A stretch of 64,000 bases of DNA from Cellulosimicrobium funkei (lineage in GTDB: Bacteria > Actinomycetota > Actinomycetes > Actinomycetales > Cellulomonadaceae): the NCBI RefSeq assembly GCF_001019615.1, contig NZ_JNBQ01000014.1:18321-82320 (forward strand), in the 5' to 3' direction. Below are positions 43,153-52,369 of this stretch, piece by piece. Positions within the stretch are counted from its first letter, which is position 1. Every line of letters begins with the position of its first letter. The notes beneath the pieces were generated by a model. The model was not told where the DNA came from, ran no database searches, and saw only the letters and a list, made by a program, of their open reading frames with translations. Made by a program: the position numbers and the translations under genes.

Positions 43153-43521
43153 CTAGGAGGCGGCCGCCGTCTCGCCGCGCAGGATCGACGTCATCTTCTT
43201 GCCCCGTGCGACCTCGTCGACGAGCTTGTCGAGGTAGCGGATCTTCTGCATGAGCGGGTCCTCGATGTCCTCGACGCGGACGCCGCAGATCACCCCGGTG
43301 ATGAGCGAGGCGTTCGGGTTCCACGCAGGCGCCCGGTCGAAGAACTCCTCGAGCGTGATCTCGTCCGCGAGCGCCTGCGCCAGGCCGGCGTCGTCGTAGC
43401 CGGTGAGCCAGCCGATGACCTGGTCGAGCTCGTCCGTCGTGCGCCCCTTGCGCTCCACCTTGGTCACGTAGAGCGGGTAGATGCTCGCGAAGCTCATCCC
43501 GAAGATCCGGTGTCCCGCCAT
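43153..43521 (-). CDS. DUF2200 family protein
   Basis: The 122-residue protein matches the DUF2200 pattern: GMSFASIYPLYVTKVERKGR, TTDELDQVIGWLTGYD, and MQKIRYLDKLVDEVARGK. The ATG is preceded by a very strong SD (AGGAGGA). Family function unknown; it resembles small helical proteins with phosphate-binding-like basic residues. Monocistronic. Confidence 0.88.
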   Translation of the reverse strand: MAGHRIFGMSFASIYPLYVTKVERKGRTTDELDQVIGWLTGYDDAGLAQALADEITLEEFFDRAPAWNPNASLITGVICGVRVEDIEDPLMQKIRYLDKLVDEVARGKKMTSILRGETAAAS

Positions 43522-43602
43522 GGGTGTCCTCCTCCTGCCCGGCCGAGCCGATCGCCGGTTCAGCCCGTGCGGCCAGCCGACACGACCACGCTACCGCGCG
43601 GC

Positions 43603-44178
43603 TCAGGCGGGTCGGGCTGCGACCACCCCGTGCGAGGCCTCGAGCCGGTCCACGAGCAGCGTGCCCGCCGCGACGAGCGGCACCAGCACGAGATTGCCCA
43701 CGAGCATGGTGCGCAGGAACGGCAGGCCCGCGACATAGCTCGCGACGAGACCGTCGACGCCGGCCGGGTACCAGACGCCGCGACCCTGGAGCCAGACGCC
43801 GAAGTTGGTCCACGCGAAGAACCACAATGAGCCCGCGACCCCGAACGCCGCGCCCGCGCCGACGCGGCGCCAGCCGGTCGTGTTCCGTGCGAGCAGCGAG
43901 CCCAGCCCGACGACGAGCCACGCGCTCCAGGTGAACAGCGCGATCGCCGTGTTGCCGAGCACGACGTCGGACACGACCGTCACGGCGAGCGGCACGACGA
44001 AGGCCCAGCGCGAGCGCAGCAGGATCGTCGCCGCGAACGTCGCCGCGGTGACGAGCTCGAGGTTCGGCGGCGCGCCGAGGTCGGCGCGCACGAGCCGCCA
44101 GACGACGGCGAGCGCCGCGAGCGCGACGACGAGCGCGGGGCGCCACCAGCGCAGCGCCGTGCTCTCCGAGCGCGTCAC
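43603..44178 (-). CDS. ECF-type S component-like membrane protein (DUF6580-like)
   Basis: The 191-residue protein is almost entirely hydrophobic, with five or six helices; TFAATILLRSRWAFVVPLAV, VSDVVLGN, TTGWRRVGAGAAFGVAGS and SYVAGLPFLRTMLVGNLVLVP fit the DUF6580/QueT-like group of substrate-binding S components. Its GTG overlaps the stop of the DUF4430 lipoprotein gene (GTGA). No EcfA or EcfT energising genes are in the window. Pairing with a lipoprotein of transcobalamin-like fold suggests vitamin or cofactor uptake (inference). Confidence 0.75.
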   Translation of the reverse strand: MTRSESTALRWWRPALVVALAALAVVWRLVRADLGAPPNLELVTAATFAATILLRSRWAFVVPLAVTVVSDVVLGNTAIALFTWSAWLVVGLGSLLARNTTGWRRVGAGAAFGVAGSLWFFAWTNFGVWLQGRGVWYPAGVDGLVASYVAGLPFLRTMLVGNLVLVPLVAAGTLLVDRLEASHGVVAARPA

Positions 44179-44651
44179 GAGGTGAAGGTCTCGAGCTTCC
44201 ACGTGATCTCGTCCCCGTCCTCGGTCTCGAGGGATCCTGCTCCCACCGTAGCCATCTCGCCGTTGACGTACAGCGCCCAGAACTCGCTGTCCGGGTCGGC
44301 GGCGACGCCGTCGATCGCCGTGACGAACGCGTTCTCGCCCTCGCCGGTCACCTGGGCGGACGGGTCGGCCTCGAGCAGCAGGTCGAGCGCGGTCGTGCCG
44401 GCGCGGCCCTCGTAGGAGAGCTCCGGAGCGTCGTCGGTGTCGCCGGACTCGTCGTCGGACGCCTCGTCCGTCACGTCGTCCGTCGCGTCGTCGGCGGGCG
44501 CGCTCGTCTCCTCGCTCGCGGTCGACGTCGTGGCGTCGGTCTCGGGCTCGTCGGTCGACGAGCACCCGGCCAGCAGGCCCGCGGTGAGCAGGACGGCGGT
44601 CAGTGCGGTGAGCGGGCGTGCGGGGGTGTCGCGGAATGTTCGGAGGGTCAC
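44175..44651 (-). CDS. DUF4430 (transcobalamin C-terminal-like) lipoprotein
   Basis: The 158-residue precursor has a signal peptide with lipobox LLAGC, a long Asp/Glu/Ser/Thr linker (about residues 32-75) and a DUF4430 domain: TTALDLLLEADPSAQVTGEG, FWALYVNGEMATVGAGS and the closing ITWKLETF. DUF4430 resembles the C-terminal domain of cobalamin carriers. The GTG is leaderless, six bases after TACGCT (44663-44658). It is translated with the S component gene downstream. Confidence 0.82.
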   Translation of the reverse strand: MTLRTFRDTPARPLTALTAVLLTAGLLAGCSSTDEPETDATTSTASEETSAPADDATDDVTDEASDDESGDTDDAPELSYEGRAGTTALDLLLEADPSAQVTGEGENAFVTAIDGVAADPDSEFWALYVNGEMATVGAGSLETEDGDEITWKLETFTS

Positions 44652-44715
44652 GACGCCAGCGTACGGAGCGCCCGGTGGGGCGCGCCCGGGCGCCCGCCTG
44701 TCGGACGACGCGACG

Positions 44716-45360
44716 TCACCCGATCTCCTCCCCGGCGACGGCCTTGGCGGCGAGCCGTTCCTCCTCGCTGACCTCCCAGACCTCGTAGGCGGAGTGGAAG
44801 GCGAGGAGGATGATGCCGCACCCGAGCACGAGGTCCGGCCAGCCCGAGCCCGTCCAGGCGGTCACGAGGCCCATCGCGATGACGGCGACGTTCACGAGGA
44901 CGTCGTTGCGCGCCGAGAGGAACGCGGCCCGGCTGAGCGACCCGCCGTGGTGCCGCACACGCACCAGGAGCCACGCGCACACGCCGTTGACGACGATCGC
45001 CCCGAGCGAGGCGAGGACGAGCGGCACGACCTGGGGCGCCGTCGGGTCGCCGAAGCGCTGCACGGCCTCCCAGGCCGCGAAGAGGGCGGGTCCGAGGATG
45101 AGCAGCGCCATGACCTTGCCCAGCACGGCGCGCCGCGCGAGGGGGAAGCCCAGCGCGACGGCGATGAGCAGGTTGATCGCCGTGTCCTCGAGGAAGTCCA
45201 CGCTGTCGGCGAGCAGCGACACCGATCCGGCCGCGAGCGCGACGGACAGCTCGACGACGAAGTACGCCAGGTTGAGCGCCGCGACGACCAGGACCACACG
45301 ACGCAGACGGCGCGCGACGTCGGCCTCGTCGGGCCGGCGCGCGTCCTGTCCGGTGGTCAC
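44716..45360 (-). CDS. Cation diffusion facilitator-like transporter with altered metal site
   Basis: The 214-residue protein has the six-helix CDF core and no C-terminal cytoplasmic domain. Helix 2 reads SLLADSVDFLEDTAIN and helix 5 FLSARNDVLVNVAVI. In classical zinc CDFs these positions carry HxxxD; here they are DxxxD and NDxxxN, so ion specificity probably differs. The GTG is two bases after the parE-like stop, so it is cotranscribed with the topoisomerase gene. Confidence 0.8.
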   Translation of the reverse strand: MTTGQDARRPDEADVARRLRRVVLVVAALNLAYFVVELSVALAAGSVSLLADSVDFLEDTAINLLIAVALGFPLARRAVLGKVMALLILGPALFAAWEAVQRFGDPTAPQVVPLVLASLGAIVVNGVCAWLLVRVRHHGGSLSRAAFLSARNDVLVNVAVIAMGLVTAWTGSGWPDLVLGCGIILLAFHSAYEVWEVSEEERLAAKAVAGEEIG

Positions 45361-45362
45361 CG

Positions 45363-47492
45363 TCAGACGTCGATGCGGGCGTGGTCCAGCTCGGCCGCCC
45401 CCGCGACGATGAACTCCTTGCGCGGCGCGACGTCGCTGCCCATGAGCAGCTCGAACACGCGCTCCGCCGCCTCGGCGTGCTCGGCCGTGACGCGGCGCAG
45501 GGTGCGGTGGCGCGGGTCCATCGTCGTCTCGGCGAGCTGGTCCGCGTCCATCTCCCCCAGGCCCTTGTACCGCTGGATGTCGTCCTTGTAGCGGCGCCCG
45601 GCCTTGTCGAGCTTCTTGAGGGTCGCGGCGAGCTCGGCCTCAGAGTACGTGTAGATGTACTCGTTCTTGCGGCGGCCGGCACCGATGACCTCGATGCGGT
45701 GCAGCGGCGGCACCGCCGCGAACACGCGACCCGCCTCGACGAGCGGCTTCATGTACCGGTAGAAGAGCGTGAGCAGCAGCGTACGGATGTGGGCGCCGTC
45801 GACGTCGGCGTCCGTCATGAGCACGATCTTGCCGTAGCGCGCGGCCTCCAGGTCGAACGACCGCCCGGAACCGGCGCCGAGCACCTGGATGATCGCGGTG
45901 CACTCGGCGTTGCGGAGCATGTCGCTCACGGACGCCTTCTGCACGTTGAGGATCTTGCCGCGGATGGGCAGGAGCGCCTGGAAGTCGGAGCTGCGCGCGA
46001 GGCGCGCGGTGCCGAGCGCGCTGTCGCCCTCGACGATGAACAGCTCGCTGCGCTCGACGTCGTCGCTGCGGCAGTCGACGAGCTTGGCCGGCAGGGACGA
46101 CGTCTCGAGCGCGTTCTTACGGCGCGAGATCTCCTTCTGCTTGCGCGCAGTGATGCGCGCCCGCATCTCCGCCACGACCTTGTCGAGCAGCAGCGCGGCC
46201 TGCGTCTTCTCGTCGCGCTTGGTCGACGTGAGGAGCGCGTTCAGCTCCTTCTCCACCACGCGCGACACGATGCCGCGCACGGGCGCGGTGCCGAGGACCT
46301 CCTTGGTCTGGCCCTCGAACTGCGGCTCCGCGAGGCGGACGGTCACGACGGCGGTCAGGCCCGCGAGGACGTCGTCCTTCTCGATGCGCTCGGACGCGTC
46401 CTTGGTCGAGACCTTGAGGCGGCGCGCGTTCGTCTCGACGGACTTGCGCAGCACCTTGAGCAGGCCCTGCTCGAACCCACCGAGGTGGGAGCCGCCCTTG
46501 GGCGTCGCGATGATGTTGACGAAGCTGCGGACCTCGGTCTCGTACCCCGTGCCCCAGCGCAGCGCGACGTCGACCTCGCAGTCGCGCTGCACGGCCTGCG
46601 GCGTCATGTGGCCACGGTCGTCGAGCACCGGCACGGTCTCCGTGAACGACCCCGAGCCCGTGAGGTGCCACGTCGCGGTGACGGGCGTGTCCGGCGCGAG
46701 GAAGTCGACGAAGTCGACCGACCCGCCCGTGTGCACGAACGTCTCCTCGTGCGGCCCGGACTCCCCCGGCGTGCCGGGCACGCCGCGCTCGTCGCGCACG
46801 GTGATCTCGAGGCCGGGGACGAGGAACGTCGTCTGGCGCACGCGCGTGACGAGCTCGTCGTAGGAGAAGACGGCGGTCTTGAGGAAGATCTGGCGGTCCG
46901 CCCAGTAGCGCACGCGCGTGCCGGTGACGCCGCGCTTCGTCTTGCCCACGACCGCGAGCTCGGAACCCGACACGAACGGCTCGAACGGGGCGTCCGGCGT
47001 CGGGCCCGTCTTCGGGTCCGTGAAGATGCCGGGCTCGCCCCGGTGGAACGTCATGCGGTGCGTCTTTCCGCCGCGGTCCACCTCGACGTCGAGGCGCGAG
47101 GACAGCGCGTTCACGACGGAGGCCCCGACGCCGTGGAGGCCGCCCGACGCGGTGTACGAGCCTCCGCCGAACTTGCCGCCCGCGTGCAGCTTGGTGAAGA
47201 CGACCTCGACGCCCGACAGGCCGGTCTTGGGCTCGATGTCCACGGGGATGCCGCGGCCGTCGTCCTCGACCGTCACGGAGGTGTCGGCGTGGAGCACCAC
47301 CCGGATCTTCGAGCAGTTGCCCGCGAGCGCCTCGTCGACCGAGTTGTCGATGATCTCCCACAGGCAGTGCATGAGGCCGCGCGAGTCGGTGGTCCCGATG
47401 TACATGCCGGGGCGCTTGCGCACGGCCTCGAGACCCTCGAGCACGGACAGGTGCCGAGCGGTGTAGCTGGACTCAGCGGAGGTGGTCGTCAC
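45363..47492 (-). CDS. parE: DNA topoisomerase IV-type B subunit (ParE-like)
   Basis: The 709-residue protein has the GHKL ATPase domain (RPGMYIGTTDSRGLMH, IIDNSVDEALAG, EDDGRGIPV, GGLHGVGASVVNALS) and a Toprim domain (EGDSALGTARLA, PIRGKILN, LMTDADVDGAHIRTLL). The EGDSALGTA form, in place of EGDSAGG, distinguishes it from canonical GyrB. In Streptomyces a parE gene likewise lies close to hrdB, as here. The GTG at 47492 is leaderless, seven bases after TAGGCT (47505-47500). The A subunit gene is not in the window. Confidence 0.92.
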   Translation of the reverse strand: MTTTSAESSYTARHLSVLEGLEAVRKRPGMYIGTTDSRGLMHCLWEIIDNSVDEALAGNCSKIRVVLHADTSVTVEDDGRGIPVDIEPKTGLSGVEVVFTKLHAGGKFGGGSYTASGGLHGVGASVVNALSSRLDVEVDRGGKTHRMTFHRGEPGIFTDPKTGPTPDAPFEPFVSGSELAVVGKTKRGVTGTRVRYWADRQIFLKTAVFSYDELVTRVRQTTFLVPGLEITVRDERGVPGTPGESGPHEETFVHTGGSVDFVDFLAPDTPVTATWHLTGSGSFTETVPVLDDRGHMTPQAVQRDCEVDVALRWGTGYETEVRSFVNIIATPKGGSHLGGFEQGLLKVLRKSVETNARRLKVSTKDASERIEKDDVLAGLTAVVTVRLAEPQFEGQTKEVLGTAPVRGIVSRVVEKELNALLTSTKRDEKTQAALLLDKVVAEMRARITARKQKEISRRKNALETSSLPAKLVDCRSDDVERSELFIVEGDSALGTARLARSSDFQALLPIRGKILNVQKASVSDMLRNAECTAIIQVLGAGSGRSFDLEAARYGKIVLMTDADVDGAHIRTLLLTLFYRYMKPLVEAGRVFAAVPPLHRIEVIGAGRRKNEYIYTYSEAELAATLKKLDKAGRRYKDDIQRYKGLGEMDADQLAETTMDPRHRTLRRVTAEHAEAAERVFELLMGSDVAPRKEFIVAGAAELDHARIDV

Positions 47493-47675
47493 GGCCGCAA
47501 GCCTAGACGAGCGCGCCCACACCCTTGCGCTCCCCCGCCGCGGGCGCGCAGCTCCGGCCCCGGGCGCGGGGCGGCACGGACCGCGCGGGCCTGGCACGAC
47601 CCGAGGCGCTTCGCGGGTAGCGAACCAGGGGCCCGCGGGGGACGAATCCTCAGGAGCGGATGGTTTGATGTTCAT

Positions 47676-47888
47676 GTGACTGCTACGACGACCACCACCG
47701 AACCGCTGACCGCGGCCGACCGCTGCGACCGCTGCGGGGCCCAGGCGTACGTCCGCGTGGTCCTGCCGAGCGGTGAGCTGCTGTTCTGCGGCCACCACGC
47801 GCGGGCGCACGCCGACGCCTACACCGACCTCGCGACGTCCATCCAGGACGAGACCGACAAGCTGCTCGCGGAGCACGGCGCGCGCTGA
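47676..47888 (+). CDS. DUF7455-type small zinc-ribbon-like protein
   Basis: The 70-residue protein reads TATTTTTEPLTAADRCDRC and continues GAQAYVRVVLPSGELLFCGHH. The CxxC plus CGHH suggests one zinc site. It matches the DUF7455 family found near the primary sigma factor gene throughout actinobacteria (from memory). The GTG at 47676 is chosen to match the family N-terminus; no clear SD or -10 is seen, although AGGAG lies 20 bases upstream. A perfect hairpin follows. Confidence 0.85.
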   Translation: MTATTTTTEPLTAADRCDRCGAQAYVRVVLPSGELLFCGHHARAHADAYTDLATSIQDETDKLLAEHGAR

Positions 47889-47978
47889 CGCGCCGCTCGC
47901 ACCGCCGCCCCTCGCCCCGAGCGGGGGCAGGAGGACCGGCTCCACCGCCCGGTCCGGCGGCCGACAGACGACGACACG

Positions 47979-48014
47979 ACGAAGGCCCCGAGGAGATCTC
48001 CTCGGGGCCTTCGT
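47979..48014. terminator. Perfect 36-bp palindromic terminator before sigA
   Basis: Positions 47979-47996 and 47997-48014 are perfect complements over 18 bp with no spacer. It lies between the convergent DUF7455 gene (+) and the primary sigma factor gene (-), so it can stop both. The rest of 47889-48078 shows nothing else. Confidence 0.8.
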
Positions 48015-48078
48015 GCGTCTCGACGGCTCCCGCCAGGGGCGGCCGGGCCGCTGGGGCCGGCCGCCCGAGGGCGGGACG

Positions 48079-49647
48079 TCAGTCGAGGTAGTCGCGCAGG
48101 ACCTGCGAGCGGCTCGGGTGCCGCAGCTTCGACATGGTCTTCGACTCGATCTGCCGGATGCGCTCGCGCGTCACGCCGTAGACCTTGCCGATCTCGTCGA
48201 GCGTCTTGGGCTGCCCGTCGGACAGGCCGAACCGCATCGAGACGACGCCCGCCTCGCGCTCGCTGAGGGTGTCGAGCACCTGGTGGAGCTGCTCCTGGAG
48301 GAGCGTGAAGCTCACGGCGTCGGCCGGGACGATCGCCTCGGAGTCCTCGATGAGGTCGCCGAACTCGCTGTCGCCGTCCTCGCCGAGGGGCGTGTGCAGC
48401 GAGATGGGCTCGCGGCCGTACTTCTGGACCTCGACGACCTTCTCCGGGGTCATGTCGAGCTCCTTGGCGAGCTCCTCCGGCGTGGGCTCACGACCCAGGT
48501 CCTGCAACATCTGACGCTGCACACGCGCGAGCTTGTTGATGACCTCGACCATGTGCACCGGGATACGAATCGTGCGCGCCTGGTCCGCCATCGCCCGCGT
48601 GATCGCCTGCCGGATCCACCACGTCGCGTACGTCGAGAACTTGTAGCCCTTGGTGTAGTCGAACTTCTCGACCGCACGGATCAGACCGAGGTTGCCCTCC
48701 TGGATCAGGTCCAGGAACAGCATGCCGCGACCCGTGTACCGCTTGGCCAGCGACACCACCAGACGCAGGTTCGCCTCCAGCAGGTGGTTCTTCGCCCGCT
48801 TGCCGTCGTGCGCGATCCACTGCAGCTCACGCTTGAGCTTGCGGTCCAGGTCGTCACCCTCGGCCGCGAGCTTCTCCTCCGCGAACAGGCCGGCCTCGAT
48901 CCGCTTCGCGAGCTCGACCTCCTGCTCCGCGTTCAGCAGCGCGACCTTGCCGATCTGCTTGAGGTAGTCCTTGACCGGGTCGGCCGTCGCACCGGCGGTG
49001 ACGACCTGCTGGACCGGCGCGTCGTCCTCGTCGGCGTCCGACACGACGAAGCCCGTCTCCTCGGGCTCCTCGGCCGCGGCGCCGGCGGCGGGCTTCTTCG
49101 CGCCCGAGTCCGCGGCCGCGTCCTCCTCGTCCTCGGTCACGTCGATCTCGAGGTCCTCGACCTCGACCTCGGCGTCGTCCTCGTCGTCGTCCTTCTTCTT
49201 GGCGCGCGCGGGCGTCGCCTTCGCCTTGGCCGGGGCCTTCGCCGCGGTCTTGCGCGCGGCGGGCTTCGCGGGTCCGGTGGAGGACGCGGCCTCGGCGGCG
49301 TCGCCCTCGGCCGCCGGGGCGGCCTGGGTGGCGGTCGTCGCGCGACGCGTCGTCGACGACGTCGACTTCGCCGCTGCGGGCTTGGTGCGCGCCGTCGTCG
49401 TGCTGCGCGGCGACGCCGCCGCGGCGACCTTCGTCGTGGTCGGGATGTCGACCTCGACGCCGGCGCCTGCGAGCGCGCGGAAGACCGCCTTCAGCCGCTT
49501 GGCGTCGTTGACGGCGGCCTGCTCGCACGCGGTGCGGAAGCTCTCGGCGTCGACGCGACCGTTCGCGCTGCCGCGCCGCAGGAGCTCCTGCAGGGCGGGG
49601 TGCTCGAACTCTCGCGGGAGTGCGGAAATCGGGGTTGAGGGCGCCAC
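48079..49647 (-). CDS. sigA: Primary RNA polymerase sigma factor (HrdB/SigA type)
   Basis: About 522 residues: an N-terminal DNA-binding-like segment ([19 protein letters not shown]), a long Ala/Lys then acidic low-complexity region (about 75-205) as in Streptomyces HrdB, then sigma regions 1.2 ([19 protein letters not shown]), 2 ([34 protein letters not shown]), 3 and 4 ([19 protein letters not shown]). The GTG at 49647 has AAAGGTCG six bases upstream; a TTG at 49665 is an alternative. It directs housekeeping transcription. Its promoter is probably the AT-rich island about 120 bases upstream. Confidence 0.94.
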   Translation of the reverse strand: MAPSTPISALPREFEHPALQELLRRGSANGRVDAESFRTACEQAAVNDAKRLKAVFRALAGAGVEVDIPTTTKVAAAASPRSTTTARTKPAAAKSTSSTTRRATTATQAAPAAEGDAAEAASSTGPAKPAARKTAAKAPAKAKATPARAKKKDDDEDDAEVEVEDLEIDVTEDEEDAAADSGAKKPAAGAAAEEPEETGFVVSDADEDDAPVQQVVTAGATADPVKDYLKQIGKVALLNAEQEVELAKRIEAGLFAEEKLAAEGDDLDRKLKRELQWIAHDGKRAKNHLLEANLRLVVSLAKRYTGRGMLFLDLIQEGNLGLIRAVEKFDYTKGYKFSTYATWWIRQAITRAMADQARTIRIPVHMVEVINKLARVQRQMLQDLGREPTPEELAKELDMTPEKVVEVQKYGREPISLHTPLGEDGDSEFGDLIEDSEAIVPADAVSFTLLQEQLHQVLDTLSEREAGVVSMRFGLSDGQPKTLDEIGKVYGVTRERIRQIESKTMSKLRHPSRSQVLRDYLD

Positions 49648-49760
49648 AAACCGACCTTTCGGCAATCATGGGGGGCGGTAGGGCCGCCGGAGCGGGGACG
49701 TGAACCGTGAAGTGCGGGCTTCTCGTGGACTCTCACGGTGAGTCGTCGGGCTCTAGCGGA

Positions 49761-49775
49761 TACCTATATTGTACC
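49761..49775 (-). promoter_or_regulatory. AT-rich promoter island upstream of sigA
   Basis: A short AT-rich stretch stands out in the GC-rich surroundings. On the minus strand it contains TACAAT (49773-49768) and TATAGGT (49769-49763), good -10 candidates for sigA with a leader of roughly 110 bases. The opposite strand also holds TATATT. The rest of 49648-49918 shows no gene I can support. Confidence 0.55.
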
Positions 49776-49918
49776 GGCGATCCGTGCACCGGACGCCGCG
49801 ACACGGGGTGAGGTCGGACCTGACCGCCGCTCGGCGGTCCCGCACACCACGTCTCGGCGACGTCCGTCACCCGGGTCCTGGCCTGTACAACGGCCGGGCA
49901 CCCGCGAAGATTCCCTGC

Positions 49919-50320
49919 TCAGGCCCCCGCGGCGCGCTCGGGCTTGACGGCCAGCACCGGGCAGGGCGCGTCGAGCAGGATGCGCTGCGCGTTCGACCCG
50001 AGGATGAGCTTGCCGACCGGGCTGCGGCGGCGCAGGCCGATGACGATGAGGTCCGCGGAGGCGCGCTCGGCCGCGCTCACGAGGTCGTCGGCAAGGTCGG
50101 ACGTCCCCTGCTCACGCCGCAGCGTCGTCCCCGTCCCCTCGAGCCGCTCCTCGACCCGGCGCAGGTCGTCCTCGTGCGCGGCGGCGAGCTCGGGCGTCGA
50201 CGTCGAGCCCTCCGTGACCACGACCACGAGCTCGGTGCCGCGCCGGACCGCCTCGGTGGCCGCGCTGTCGAGAGCCTCGCGGCCCTCGGGCGTGCTCAGG
50301 TGCGCGACGACGACGCTCAT
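49919..50320 (-). CDS. Universal stress protein family protein
   Basis: The 133-residue protein begins MSVVVAHLSTPEGREALDSA and ends with the nucleotide-binding motif of UspA proteins: DLIVIGLRRRSPVGKLILGSNAQRIL followed by DAPCPVLAVKP. The G-2x-G-9x-G-S type loop implies ATP binding. The ATG has GGAGGACAC directly upstream. Monocistronic, between sigA and the DUF4192 gene. Role in stress response is likely but not specified. Confidence 0.88.
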   Translation of the reverse strand: MSVVVAHLSTPEGREALDSAATEAVRRGTELVVVVTEGSTSTPELAAAHEDDLRRVEERLEGTGTTLRREQGTSDLADDLVSAAERASADLIVIGLRRRSPVGKLILGSNAQRILLDAPCPVLAVKPERAAGA

Positions 50321-50414
50321 GTGTCCTCCGGAACGGCTCGTGGGCGCGGCCGGCCGCGGGCGGCGACCGCAGGTCGTGTTGCGGTCGAACCTACCCGAAC
50401 CCGCGCGCCGCGGC

Positions 50415-51590
50415 TCACACGTCGGCGCGGATCCAGCCCGGCGGCACACCGGCGTCGAGCGCGCTCGACAGCAGGAGGGCGAGCCGGTACGTCGGGTCCT
50501 CCGCGAGCGCCTCGTCGAGCCGGCGTCCCGCCCGGCCGCCGTCCCCGTGCCACCAGGCGATGAGCGCGAGGAGCGTGAGCGCCGGCGCGGTGCTCCCGCG
50601 CGGGGCGTGCGCCACGACTGCCTCCAGCACGGCGCGGGCCGGTCCCGTGACGGCCGGGTCGGGCGCCAGACCCGCCGCCGGGTCGACGATCGACGCGATC
50701 GCGCGTGCCGTCCCGGCGTCGACGTCGCCGCCGCGCACCGTGCGGTCCGCGAGGTCGCCCGTCGCGGGCACGAGCGAGACGAGCACGGCGTCGCGCACCG
50801 GGACGGCCTCGAGCCCGGCCGCGAGCCGGCCCAGGACCCTGGCCGGAGGCAGTCCCGCCCCGGTCTGCGCCTCGGGTGCCTGGCCCCCTGCACGGTCCCG
50901 TTCGTGCTGCGCCGCGCGGGCGACCGCCGCGTTCCACTCGGCCAGGCTCTCGACCCGGCGGGCGACGGGGTCCGGGCCGGCCCATGCGTCGTTCGGGCCG
51001 CCCCCGCGGGCGCGGTCCCGGACCCGCCGCGCGGCACGCGCCGCACGCCGCCGGTCGTCGGCACCCGCGCGCGGGATCCGCAGCGCCTCCTCCCGCGAGT
51101 CCGCGAGCGCCGCCCCGGCGAGGACCATGTGCGCGCCCACCTCGCTCGACTCGAGCTCGCGCAGCGGGCGCCCGCCCGGCGGGCAGCACTCGTCCTCGGC
51201 GCAGTCGAGCGCGTACCAGCCGCTCGGCGCCACGACCCAGACGTCCACCGGGCCGTGGTGCGGCTCGACGGCCTCGCGGCAGTGCTCGACCGCGGCCCTC
51301 GCGACGGCGGCCTCGGCGCCGCCGGACCGCAGCGGGGCGTCCGTGTAGACGACGAGCACGACCCGTTCCGCGCCGTCCGCGGCGAGGTGTCCGACGACGG
51401 ACCGCGCGAGCTGCGGGCCGTGCTCGAGGTCGGCGACGTCGGTCACGTCGACCCGGACGACGAGGCCGATCCGACCGCGCGGCGGGCGCAGCCCGACGAG
51501 GACGACGCTGTCCTGCGGTCGGTAGCCGAGCCGGTAGGGGACGAAGGCGAGGAGCTCGCGCGGGCCCTGGGCCCGGATCAGGGTGGTCAT
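50415..51590 (-). CDS. DUF4192 domain protein
   Basis: The 391-residue protein has the DUF4192 pattern: LLAFVPYRLGYRPQDSVVLVG at the N-terminus, VVLVVYTDAP, DVWVVAPSGWYALDC, and a C-terminal helical part (LLALIAWWHGDGGRAGRRLD, YRLALLLSSALDAG). It is soluble. The family is confined largely to actinobacteria and has no known function. A Pro/Arg/Ala-rich insert occupies about residues 165-255. Confidence 0.86.
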   Translation of the reverse strand: MTTLIRAQGPRELLAFVPYRLGYRPQDSVVLVGLRPPRGRIGLVVRVDVTDVADLEHGPQLARSVVGHLAADGAERVVLVVYTDAPLRSGGAEAAVARAAVEHCREAVEPHHGPVDVWVVAPSGWYALDCAEDECCPPGGRPLRELESSEVGAHMVLAGAALADSREEALRIPRAGADDRRRAARAARRVRDRARGGGPNDAWAGPDPVARRVESLAEWNAAVARAAQHERDRAGGQAPEAQTGAGLPPARVLGRLAAGLEAVPVRDAVLVSLVPATGDLADRTVRGGDVDAGTARAIASIVDPAAGLAPDPAVTGPARAVLEAVVAHAPRGSTAPALTLLALIAWWHGDGGRAGRRLDEALAEDPTYRLALLLSSALDAGVPPGWIRADV

Positions 51591-51741
51591 GCGCCCATCC
51601 CAGCCCGTCCCGGGGCCGCGCGGGGAGAGCGCGCGGACGCCTGTGGACGCCCGTCGTCCGGCGACGCCCCGGAACGCGCCCTGTGGTCCACCCCCGGGGG
51701 CGGTGGTGGCTCGCGGACGCCCGGGTGACTACGGTGTGCGC

Positions 51742-52314
51742 GTGCCACCACGAAACCGAGCCCGCGCGCGTCGAGCGGACCCGTCCGCTCGTGCTGCTGC
51801 CGTCGTCCTCGTCGTGGCGATGCTCGGCACGACGCTCGCGGGCTGCCGGTCCGACCTGGACGACGTCCAGGGGGCCGCCGGGCCTCGCGGTGCGCCGGAG
51901 TCCCCCGCGTCCGAGGCGGCCGGGGTCCCGGGCACGCCGCTGCCCGACTACGACGCCGCGTCGGCGGTCGGCGACCTCGTGGAGGGCTTCCCGGCGGAGC
52001 TCGTCACGGTCCCCCCGGGCGCCCAGGTGCTCGCGAGCTCGGCCAGGCCCACGGAGGACGGCACGCTCGTCGACGTCACCCTCAACCTGCGCTCGGAGGA
52101 GCCCGTCGAGGCCCTCACCGCCTACTACACCGACGGGCTCGGCGCCGCCGGGTTCGAGGTGTCGCCCTCCAGCGTCCCGAGCGCGCTCACGTCCCTCACG
52201 ACGTTCGTCCGGACACCGGCGCCCGAGTCCCCCACCGAGTCGCTGGCCGTCGGCGTGTTCGACGACGAGACCGAGCGCCTGGTGACGATCAGCGGGCAGG
52301 TCGCGGCCGGCTGA
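51742..52314 (+). CDS. Lipoprotein of unknown function
   Basis: The 190-residue precursor has an Arg-rich n-region, a hydrophobic core (AAAVVLVVAMLGTTLAGC) and lipobox TLAGC. The mature part contains an acidic linker and a domain with LVDVTLNLRSEEPVEALTAY, which resembles small extracytoplasmic alpha/beta lipoproteins; no named family is recognised. The GTG at 51742 lies six bases after TACGGT (51730-51735), leaderless. It precedes the polyprenyl synthase gene. Confidence 0.8.
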   Translation: MPPRNRARARRADPSARAAAVVLVVAMLGTTLAGCRSDLDDVQGAAGPRGAPESPASEAAGVPGTPLPDYDAASAVGDLVEGFPAELVTVPPGAQVLASSARPTEDGTLVDVTLNLRSEEPVEALTAYYTDGLGAAGFEVSPSSVPSALTSLTTFVRTPAPESPTESLAVGVFDDETERLVTISGQVAAG

Positions 52315-52369
52315 GGGCTCAGACCGTGGTACGACGCCCCGGGGCGACCGCACCGCATAGGCTGCCCCC

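Noticed and set aside
49648..49918. Small open frames between sigA and the universal stress protein gene
   Set aside because: No SD, no -10 and no protein-like composition; the segment is better explained as the sigA promoter and leader.
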